Shown here: in pieces, positions 44,043-50,008 of the stretch
Position numbering within the stretch: the first letter of the stretch is position 1
Layout of the letters: each line of letters begins with the position of its first letter
Source of the DNA: Novosphingobium sp. B 225
GTDB taxonomy: Bacteria; Pseudomonadota; Alphaproteobacteria; Sphingomonadales; Sphingomonadaceae
NCBI RefSeq assembly: GCF_002198665.1
Contig: NZ_MWLM01000002.1
Location: forward strand, 1-50,008
Direction: 5' to 3'
Length of the DNA stretch: 50,008 nucleotides
Position numbers and translations under genes: made by a program
Notes under the pieces: generated by a model
The model's input: only the letters and a program-made list of their open reading frames with translations
What the model was told of the DNA's origin: nothing
The model's database searches: none

Positions 44043-44683
44043 TGCCCTGGGACCGTGATCAGATGGCCGCCAGAGCGGCGCAGGAGCTGCGCGACGGATA
44101 CTATGTAAATCTGGGCATCGGCATTCCGACACTGGTTGCCAATTTTGTTCCCGAAGGCATGAACGTTACGCTTCAATCGGAAAACGGGATGTTGGGCATT
44201 GGGCCTTTCCCCTGGGAAGGCGAAGAGGACGCGGACTTGATCAATGCCGGCAAGCAGACGATCAGCGAGCTGTCTCACTCAGTCTATTTCGATAGTGCTC
44301 AAAGCTTTGCCATGATCCGGGGAGGCAAGATTGATCTGGCAATCCTGGGCGCAATGGAAGTTTCCGGCCAGGGCGACATCGCCAATTGGATGATACCCGG
44401 AAAAATGATCAAGGGTATGGGGGGAGCGATGGACCTCGTCGCCGGGGTCAGGAAGATCATCGTGGTGATGGAGCACTGCGCCAAAGACGGCAGCCCGAAA
44501 TTCATCCCAGAGTGCACCTTGCCGCTTACCGGCCTCAACGTCGTGGACATGATTATCACTGACATCGCAGTTTTCGAGCGTCACAACAGGGCAGGCTGTT
44601 TCGACCTTGTGGAATTGGCGCCTGGTGTCAACGCGGCGGAAGTTGCTGCGAAGACAAGCTGTACCTACTCGATTTCGATGTGA
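44042..44683 (+). CDS. 3-oxoacid CoA-transferase subunit B
   Basis: 213 residues. The catalytic glutamate lies in [12 protein letters not shown] (the S-E-N-G motif), with [11 protein letters not shown] before it and [15 protein letters not shown] later. It pairs with subunit A, whose gene overlaps its start, in the cytosol. Whether the acceptor is 3-oxoadipate, acetoacetate or another 3-oxo acid cannot be decided. Confidence 0.94.
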   Translation: MPWDRDQMAARAAQELRDGYYVNLGIGIPTLVANFVPEGMNVTLQSENGMLGIGPFPWEGEEDADLINAGKQTISELSHSVYFDSAQSFAMIRGGKIDLAILGAMEVSGQGDIANWMIPGKMIKGMGGAMDLVAGVRKIIVVMEHCAKDGSPKFIPECTLPLTGLNVVDMIITDIAVFERHNRAGCFDLVELAPGVNAAEVAAKTSCTYSISM

Positions 44684-44698
44684 CGTAGATCTCAAGCT

Positions 44699-45280
44699 AT
44701 GGATGACGCTCTGATCCGCAAGATGTTTCTTGAAGCTCGCTCGCAGAACGGCTGGATCGAACGGGATGTGGCGCCAGAGAAGCTGGTTGAAGCTCACGAC
44801 ATCGCCAAGTTGGCTCCAACATCTGTGAATGGCCAACCTATGCGGCTGGTTGTTTTGCGCTCCAAAGCAGCGCGGGAACGACTTCGCCCTTCGCTACCAC
44901 CCAGTAACTATGCAAAGTTGCTGGATGCTCCATTGGCATTGATCGTGGCCTACGACGTTCATTTCTATGACAGGCTGGAGGCCTTGTTCCCCCACAACCT
45001 ATCGGTCGGAAAGCTGTTTGAGGGGGATAGACTGGCCGCTGAAGAGACGGCCTTTCGCAACGGCTCGATGCAAGCTGCCTACTATATCATGGCACTGAGG
45101 GCCGTTGGCCTTGACGTCGCGCCGATCTCCGGGTTCGACAAGAAAAAAGTTCAAGAGGAATTCTTCGGCGGGACAACATGTGAAGTCAATTTCCTTTGCG
45201 GAGTCGGCCATGGCGATCCCGAGATGCTTTTCGACAGACTTCCAAGGTTGAACTTTGAAGAGATATCTAGCGTTATTTAG
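44699..45280 (+). CDS. Nitroreductase-family protein of the malonic-semialdehyde-reductase (RutE-like) group
   Basis: 193 residues. The opening LFxxARSQNGWIERDVAPEKL-type sequence and AKLAPTSVNGQPMRLVVLRS match the RutE/HadB-like nitroreductases that bind FMN and NAD(P)H. Members reduce aldehydes or quinones and can supply reduced flavin. Here it closes the catabolic run 15 bases after the CoA-transferase. It could reduce a semialdehyde end product or feed reduced FMN to the acyl-CoA-dehydrogenase-fold oxygenase; both are inference. No start ambiguity apart from a weak ribosome site. Confidence 0.88.
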   Translation: MDDALIRKMFLEARSQNGWIERDVAPEKLVEAHDIAKLAPTSVNGQPMRLVVLRSKAARERLRPSLPPSNYAKLLDAPLALIVAYDVHFYDRLEALFPHNLSVGKLFEGDRLAAEETAFRNGSMQAAYYIMALRAVGLDVAPISGFDKKKVQEEFFGGTTCEVNFLCGVGHGDPEMLFDRLPRLNFEEISSVI

Positions 45281-45484
45281 AGTCCCATTTCCTGATAAGG
45301 CAATCATGCGATGCTCGGTCAGAACATGTCCATGGCTGCGTTTTCGCCGATCCTGCTTTGCAGATGGATTGCCATGAACAACGTGCGGTTTGTATTCAGG
45401 CGACTTGCTGGTCTTGGTGAAGCTGACCGATAGAGTCTGCATCGGCAATTTTGGACTTTGGGCTGCCGTTCCGGGGCGTCCAAC

Positions 45485-46243
45485 CTAGCGGTCAATCGAA
45501 ACTTGGCATCTTACGGCTCTCCCGGTCTTGCGGGCTGCGTCCTTGCATTGCTGGATCGCTATGCGATTCGCGCCATAAGTTGCTGTCGCGTCCGATATGG
45601 CCGCCCACACCGGCGGGTTTTCGGAGCGTATCAGCCGGATGCCCGCATCAACGATGGTCGGCTCGCCAAGCGTGCGCCTTGCCATCCGCTCAGGAAGTTG
45701 CCAACTTTCCGGAAGTTCGCGGGCAATGATCCCCGGCAGGAACGACATCAATGCCGCCGCCAGCGCAGCGCCGGCACCGAAGAACCAACGCTCGCGCCTG
45801 ACCTGTTCATCGCGCCGGGCCGCACTGCCAAACGCTTCTGACACGCTCCGTTCGAGCCCGCAGGCCGCAATCCGCCATTGCTGGATGGTCGCTTCATAGT
45901 CGCTGCGCGCCGAGCGGGCAGTCTGCTCGATCCGCTTGCCCATGTCCTCGGGCGTGATCTGCAAGGCAGGCATCTGCCCGATGGCCTTAAGGCTCTGGTC
46001 CATCGCCGCGAGGTTCGAGGTCATACCTGACAGCGTTGCACCGTAGTCGGGGATCACGATGTCGGCGCGCTCGGCGGCGAGATGCTCGACCGCGCGGCGC
46101 ATCAGTGCGAGCTGGTGCTCAAGCCGAGTGAATGCCTCGGTGGCAGGATCTGAGGGCGCTTCGGTTTGGGCGGTCACCACATTATCGGGATCGTCGTCCG
46201 GCTCGATTGGCAGTTCCACTTCGCCGTCATCATCTTCTTGCAT
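45485..46243 (-). CDS. DUF6118-like protein of the conjugation module
   Basis: 252 residues. Acidic N-terminus (MQEDDDGEVELPIEPDDD), a helical central region, one membrane-spanning segment at about residues 153-170 (WFFGAGAALAAALMSFLPGII) and a C-terminal region with few features. Proteins of this type are encoded directly downstream of traA in sphingomonad conjugative elements; function unknown. It starts ten bases after the traA stop and is probably co-transcribed. The 200 bases between it and the catabolic cluster hold no recognised gene. Confidence 0.75.
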   Translation of the reverse strand: MQEDDDGEVELPIEPDDDPDNVVTAQTEAPSDPATEAFTRLEHQLALMRRAVEHLAAERADIVIPDYGATLSGMTSNLAAMDQSLKAIGQMPALQITPEDMGKRIEQTARSARSDYEATIQQWRIAACGLERSVSEAFGSAARRDEQVRRERWFFGAGAALAAALMSFLPGIIARELPESWQLPERMARRTLGEPTIVDAGIRLIRSENPPVWAAISDATATYGANRIAIQQCKDAARKTGRAVRCQVSIDR

Positions 46244-46253
46244 GTCAGTTCTC

Positions 46254-49148
46254 CTAGAGGCTCATCCCGAAATTTCGGGAGCGTTCGAGCGTCAGTGTTT
46301 TGGTCAGTTCGCGCTCCAGGCTGCGCTCGCCCTGGAGTTCGATGCCGAGTTCCTTGGCCTTGTGGCGAAGGTGCTTTTCGAGTTGCGGATCGCGCTCGAT
46401 CCCCTTGGCGAGAGCAGCCATGCGCTCGGCCAGCTTGCCTGCACCTTCGCGGTCACCATCGGAGCGCAACTGCTCGCGTGCCGCGCCAAGCTGCTTCCAG
46501 TCGCTTACGAACCGCTCGGCCCGCTGGACTGGGTCGCTCCGCGCTTCGGCCTCGTGGTTCATGGCGCGCATGGCGGTCTGGCCGCGCCCCTCAGCAGCCT
46601 CGCTCGCCAGTTCTGAACCACGGGCAAAGGCGCTAGCCAGATCGGTCGAAGCATGGGGCCGAATTGCATCCAGCGACTGCCCCGCGCGCTCCAGGGCAAG
46701 ACTCTGATGCGGCAGAACAGGCTGGCCACGATCCTGTGTCTGAGCGACGTCCTGATAAGCGCGCGCATAACGCTCGACCGCACGGCGCTCATCGCTGACG
46801 GGCAAGCGCGGGGCGGGGGCATTTTCCAGCCCGGCTGACTTTGGCCGAAAGCCGTCGAAGATCCCGCGCACCTTTTCGGGAACCTTGCGCACCATTTCAG
46901 CAATGCGTTCGCGGAACGTGATGCCGCGCCGCTCGGCAAATTCCTTGGCCGGATCGGCTTGGGCGTGATCGCTCGCCATGTCCTTGGCCCGCTCGCGGCC
47001 GAGTAGTCGGACCAGCTTTGATTGATCGGCAAAGTCATCTTTGCCGTAGTGCAGGTCCATCCCATCGCGGTGCCGCGAGAACGCAACATAGCTGGCATGG
47101 CTGTCCATGCCGGGCGTTGCGAGGACATGGCTGCGATCAACTGTCACCCCTTGCGCCTTATGGATCGTTGCGGCGTAACCATGATCGACATGGGCATAGT
47201 CCTTGGTGTCAAACGCGACCTTCCGGCCATCGTCGGTGCGCACTGCCAGACGTGCCGGATGCGCCGCATAAACGGTGCCAAGCGTACCGTTCTTGATCCC
47301 GAGGCCGCGCTCGTTGCGCAGGAACATGATCCGGTCGCCGGACGCGAACTGGCGATCGCCGCGCGCGGTCTCGATGGTCGCATCGTTGCCCAGATCGCCT
47401 GCCCGACGCATCTGGGAACGCGCCATCAGGTTGAGTTCGCGAACCTCGTCATTGGTGTGAGTGAGGATGATCCGGCTGGCCGACGAATCACTCTGCCGCG
47501 CGCCATCCCATCCCTGGATCAGCGCCTCGCGTGCGGTCTCGCGGGTGCTGGTCAAGTGGACCATGCCGTGCTCGTCATAGGCCCGGATCGCTTCCCCGGT
47601 CCGGCCCGTCGCGAGGTGGCGCGTGGCATCGCGCTGCCAGCCATTATGCTGACGCCGGATCTCAGTGATTTCGACCCCGCCGTGGCGCTCATGGAGAGCA
47701 CGGAAAGCGGCCCCGGATTCGATCGCCTGGAGCTGCTGCGGATCGCCGACCAGCACCACCTTGGCGCCTGCATCGGCTGCGCGGGAGAGCACGCGCTCCA
47801 TCTGCCGGGTGCCAACCATCCCGGCCTCGTCGATCACCAGCACATCGCGCGAATTGAGTAGGTCGTTGCCCTTGCTCCAGGCATGTTCGAGGCTGGCGAT
47901 AGTTCGCGAGGCGATCCCCGATCCGGCTTCGAGGTTCTCGGCAGCAATGCCCGACAGAGCCGCACCGCGCACCGCATAGCCCGCGTGCTCCCAGGCCTCA
48001 CGGGCGACGCCCAGCATCGCGCTCTTGCCGGTACCGGCATAGCCCACGACCAGAGCCAGGCCGCGCTTGCCAGCGACATGTTCGAAGGCCGCGCGCTGTT
48101 CCCCGGAGAGCGTCAGGCCACACACTTCGAATCGTTTCAAGGCCCTCGCTTGCTGCTCCGCACTGACCTGGTGGCGCTCTCCTTCAAAGAGCTTATCGGC
48201 AGAACGCTGCAACCGTTCCTCGGTCTCGATCATGGCCCGCGAAGTGAACCGCTCCTGCCCGCTTCCATCTGTGCCGAGCAGAATCAAATCGGGGGAGGCG
48301 CGTACTACACTGAGCGCAGCATCGAACTGCTCCTTGCCGTCGCTATGGCGGTGAATGAACGCGGCGAGATCGCGCGGGGTGAACGTCGCCTGATGGTGGG
48401 TGATCGCATCCATAGCGAGCACCGGGTTGGCGATGATCCGTTCCCCATTACGCTGTGCGATCGCGCGGTGTTCCTCGATCCGTTCGGCTTCGAGCCCGCG
48501 ACCACCGATCCGCGAGGCGGCGGGGCCGATCTTGTCCTGAGGTTCGAGCGCAATGCCCTGGTCTGCGAGACAGCGATGATCGATCCGCGCATCGATATCC
48601 CGCTCCGCAAGCGCACGGTTGACGTGATCGGCCCAGCGCTCGCGCCATATCTCGATCAACTCGCTGCGGTTCCACTCGCGCACCTTGCCGCCGAACCTGT
48701 CGCCGATGACCTCGCGCATCGTCAGCATGACATGGGCGTGCGGTTTTGCCTCTCCGTCCTTGCCAATATCCCAATGGACGTTGAGATCGGCGATCATGCC
48801 TTCGGCAACGAACTCTGCCTCGACGAATTCGCGTGCGAGCTCGATCGCGTCCTCTTGGGAAAGCTCGCGGGGGAGGGCGAACTCAACCTCCCGGGCGAGC
48901 TGCGCGTCCTTGCGCTTTTCCGCCTTCTCGACCGCGTTCCACAGTCGCTCCCGGTCGGCGAGCTCGGGGTTCGCACCTTCGGGCAACAGCACTTCGGAGT
49001 GCACGACCCCGGCCTTGCTGGTGAAGTCGTGGTCGCGATCGATCCGCTCATCGTGCAGCCGCTCGCCCGCACGGTAGGCGGCAGCGGCCACGCTGCTGCG
49101 CCCGCTTGAGCGGCCGATCACTTTCGCGCTGAAGTGGAAGATTGCCAT
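46254..49148 (-). CDS. traA: Ti-type conjugative relaxase/helicase TraA
   Basis: 964 residues. The N-terminal MobA/MobL relaxase domain shows AAAAYRAGER (with the likely nicking Tyr at 25) and the metal-binding KPHAHVMLTMR (His137, His139). The RecD-like helicase part carries Walker A GYAGTGKS at about 369-376 and Walker B VLVIDEAGMV. Further helicase motifs include GDPQQLQAIESG and HKAQGVTVDRSHV. The enzyme nicks oriT, stays bound to the strand and unwinds it for transfer. The open frame reaches 49253, but the ATG at 49148 is the family start, and the extra part would cover the oriT. A 408-residue frame on the other strand is a GC shadow. Confidence 0.95.
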   Translation of the reverse strand: MAIFHFSAKVIGRSSGRSSVAAAAYRAGERLHDERIDRDHDFTSKAGVVHSEVLLPEGANPELADRERLWNAVEKAEKRKDAQLAREVEFALPRELSQEDAIELAREFVEAEFVAEGMIADLNVHWDIGKDGEAKPHAHVMLTMREVIGDRFGGKVREWNRSELIEIWRERWADHVNRALAERDIDARIDHRCLADQGIALEPQDKIGPAASRIGGRGLEAERIEEHRAIAQRNGERIIANPVLAMDAITHHQATFTPRDLAAFIHRHSDGKEQFDAALSVVRASPDLILLGTDGSGQERFTSRAMIETEERLQRSADKLFEGERHQVSAEQQARALKRFEVCGLTLSGEQRAAFEHVAGKRGLALVVGYAGTGKSAMLGVAREAWEHAGYAVRGAALSGIAAENLEAGSGIASRTIASLEHAWSKGNDLLNSRDVLVIDEAGMVGTRQMERVLSRAADAGAKVVLVGDPQQLQAIESGAAFRALHERHGGVEITEIRRQHNGWQRDATRHLATGRTGEAIRAYDEHGMVHLTSTRETAREALIQGWDGARQSDSSASRIILTHTNDEVRELNLMARSQMRRAGDLGNDATIETARGDRQFASGDRIMFLRNERGLGIKNGTLGTVYAAHPARLAVRTDDGRKVAFDTKDYAHVDHGYAATIHKAQGVTVDRSHVLATPGMDSHASYVAFSRHRDGMDLHYGKDDFADQSKLVRLLGRERAKDMASDHAQADPAKEFAERRGITFRERIAEMVRKVPEKVRGIFDGFRPKSAGLENAPAPRLPVSDERRAVERYARAYQDVAQTQDRGQPVLPHQSLALERAGQSLDAIRPHASTDLASAFARGSELASEAAEGRGQTAMRAMNHEAEARSDPVQRAERFVSDWKQLGAAREQLRSDGDREGAGKLAERMAALAKGIERDPQLEKHLRHKAKELGIELQGERSLERELTKTLTLERSRNFGMSL

Positions 49149-49178
49149 AACGGCAATCCAGTTACGCCATCGAAGCCG

Positions 49179-49207
49179 CGTCGGCACGACGTATAAGCGC
49201 GCCCTCT
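49179..49207 (+). other. oriT: Ti-like origin of transfer (oriT)
   Basis: An inverted repeat CGTCG-GCA-CGACG (49179-49191) runs straight into GACGTATAAGCGCGCCCT (49188-49205). This is very close to the Ti-plasmid oriT core, which I recall as GACGTATAATTGCGCCCT, with the GCGCCCT nick-region hallmark shared with RSF1010-type origins. It lies between divergent traA and traC-like genes, exactly where Ti-type oriTs are found, 31 bases from the traA start. Confidence 0.85.
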
Positions 49208-49321
49208 CTCGAAAATTTCTCGCTCGGAACTCAGCCGTATCAGACTGTCCCACTGACCTTGCTGCATTGGGACCAGTGCAGCCGTATCATCGGCGCATCA
49301 CCTCCAAACGGAGACAATGGA

Positions 49322-49624
49322 ATGCGCAAACCCCGCGATATCGATTCGGAGCTGAAGGCGCTCGCCGACAAAGCGAGACAGCTAAAGGAGCGGCGCGTGC
49401 GCCAGCTTGGCGAGCTGATCCTGGCGACCGGCGCTGATGTGCTCGATCCCGATGAACTGGCAGGCGCACTGCTCGATGCAGCGGGCAGCGACAGCGCACA
49501 AAAGGAGGGCTGGCGCAGACGCGGCGCGGCGTTCTTTCAAGGCAAGGGGAACAAGCCTTCGCGTGGAGCTCAAGACAAGCCGAACGGCGCTGCTGCGCGC
49601 GACAGCGGCGCGGCATCGGCTTGA
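49322..49624 (+). CDS. TraC-like conjugal transfer accessory protein
   Basis: 100 residues with a coiled-coil-like start (KPRDIDSELKALADKARQLKERRVRQLGELILATGADVL), then DPDELAGALLDAA and a Gly/Lys-rich tail. This matches the TraC-type small relaxosome proteins that bind oriT and assist TraA. The ATG at 49322 has GGAGA seven bases upstream; the frame is open earlier without a better start. Divergent from traA across the oriT and followed by a TraD-like gene. Confidence 0.8.
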   Translation: MRKPRDIDSELKALADKARQLKERRVRQLGELILATGADVLDPDELAGALLDAAGSDSAQKEGWRRRGAAFFQGKGNKPSRGAQDKPNGAAARDSGAASA

Positions 49625-49646
49625 AGCGAGGAAGGCGAGGACCGAC

Positions 49647-49907
49647 ATGCGCGACTGGCAAGTTCAACGCCGCGAACGAACCCGCCTGCTAATCGAGCTC
49701 GGCGGGTTGGTCGTAAAGGCGGGGCTGGTTGAACTGGCCGATGACGACCGCGCTGCGCTCTACGGCGCATTCCTGACGGTCGCGGCAAAACTGCGTGGGG
49801 AGGAGGGAGCCAATGCGCTGGTGCTGTTCCGCCGCAAAGGCAAACGTGCGTTCGACGCTGAAGCAGACAGCGCAAAGCGCCCCGGCGGAAGTCCCGCCGG
49901 GGCGTAA
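49647..49907 (+). CDS. TraD-like conjugal transfer protein
   Basis: 86 residues. The core LIELGGLVVKAGLVELADDDRAALYGAFL is the TraD signature of Ti-type systems (LGGLVVKAGL, then DRAxLxGA). TraD is a small accessory of DNA processing at oriT, made with TraC and TraG. The ATG at 49647 lies 22 bases after the TraC-like stop with a GAGGAAGG-type site upstream. A TraG gene would be expected next but does not follow on this strand within the window. Confidence 0.85.
   Translation: MRDWQVQRRERTRLLIELGGLVVKAGLVELADDDRAALYGAFLTVAAKLRGEEGANALVLFRRKGKRAFDAEADSAKRPGGSPAGA
49878..49904. terminator. Strong GC-rich hairpin at the end of the TraD-like gene
   Basis: An 11-bp perfect stem (CGCCCCGGCGG and CCGCCGGGGCG) with loop AAGTC covers the last codons of the TraD-like gene, just before its TAA. 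It sits between convergent genes, so it may terminate from both sides, but no T run follows on either strand. Confidence 0.45.
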
Positions 49908-49914
49908 TGCGGCG

Positions 49915-50008
49915 CTACTTGGCCTGCCGCTTCCTGGGCTCGTCCGAGGTGGCTTCCTTGGCCTTGGCGAGGAAGTCGACCTGCTCGGCGATGATCTCGC
50001 AGCCATAA
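49915..50008 (-). CDS. C-terminal end of an unidentified protein (5' part outside window)
   Basis: The last 30 residues before a TAG (stop at 49917-49915) read as coding on the minus strand and end EPRKRQAK. The piece includes YGCEIIAEQVDFLAKAK, which weakly recalls the end of the OB-fold of single-stranded-DNA-binding proteins, but too little is visible to name it. Convergent with the TraD-like gene. Confidence 0.4.
   Translation of the reverse strand, partial: YGCEIIAEQVDFLAKAKEATSDEPRKRQAK

Noticed and set aside
47883..49109. 408-codon plus-strand ORF
   Set aside because: Antisense to traA relaxase and helicase motifs; high-GC shadow.
1..50008. CRISPR arrays, rRNA genes, phage genes, replication or partition genes
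   Set aside because: None seen: no regularly spaced repeats, no rRNA-like stretch, no integrase, capsid, rep or par genes.

Overview
The window is high-GC DNA that reads like an alphaproteobacterium, most probably a sphingomonad (Novosphingobium/Sphingobium-like). The grounds are two large TonB-dependent receptors with an EIVVTA-type TonB box beside catabolic genes, a bufferin operon with a SigF/NrsF pair, and a Ti-type TraA relaxase next to a DUF6118-like protein. The taxonomic call is inference from gene content; there is no marker gene.

Layout. (1) 1-3237: alkylsulfatase (partial), divergent peroxiredoxin, 2H phosphoesterase and an elongator-type tRNA-Met(CAT). (2) 3516-7388: a complete copper/metal-buffering bufferin operon, bufA-bufB-bufC-doxX-sigF-nrsF, preceded by a GTAACC-N16-CGAA element of the kind used by SigF-type ECF factors, so the operon encodes the sigma factor that probably drives it. 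(3) 7600-12429: a tight run of membrane genes: TVP38/flavin disulfide reductase fusion, nucleoside transporter, CDP-alcohol phosphotransferase and sterol-desaturase-like hydroxylase. (4) 12441-18783: an island-like segment bounded by two directly repeated, degenerate ~150 bp sequences. It carries a molybdenum hydroxylase (IorA/IorB type) with its XdhC and MocA maturation proteins, a GST-like protein and an IS3 transposase remnant. (5) 18925-27225: a tandem two-domain TetR regulator divergent from a TonB receptor and a hydrolase operon. Two near-identical dyads, plus a weaker third, lie in the divergent promoter region. The last hydrolase of this operon is a decayed pseudogene. (6) 27319-45280: a catabolic cluster. 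An SDR, an NTF2-like protein and a LysR regulator precede a ~15 kb co-directional run: GlcG-like, CocE-type hydrolase, acyl-CoA-dehydrogenase-fold oxygenase, Baeyer-Villiger monooxygenase, SDR, type I extradiol dioxygenase, FAH-family hydrolase, phenol-type flavin hydroxylase, NAD(P)-binding protein, Rieske oxygenase, TonB receptor, 3-oxoacid CoA-transferase A/B and a RutE-type nitroreductase. Together these could import a cyclic or aromatic compound, insert oxygen next to a ketone, hydrolyse the ester, hydroxylate and cleave a ring, and pass an oxo-acid to central metabolism. The substrate cannot be read from the sequence. (7) 45485-50008: conjugation module with a DUF6118-like protein, TraA relaxase-helicase, a Ti-like oriT in the divergent gap, TraC-like and TraD-like proteins, and the end of another gene.

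The left end (tRNA, housekeeping-like genes) looks chromosomal and the right end looks like a conjugative element. The window may therefore be a large plasmid or chromid, or a chromosome carrying an integrated element. No replication origin, partition gene, integrase or CRISPR array was seen.
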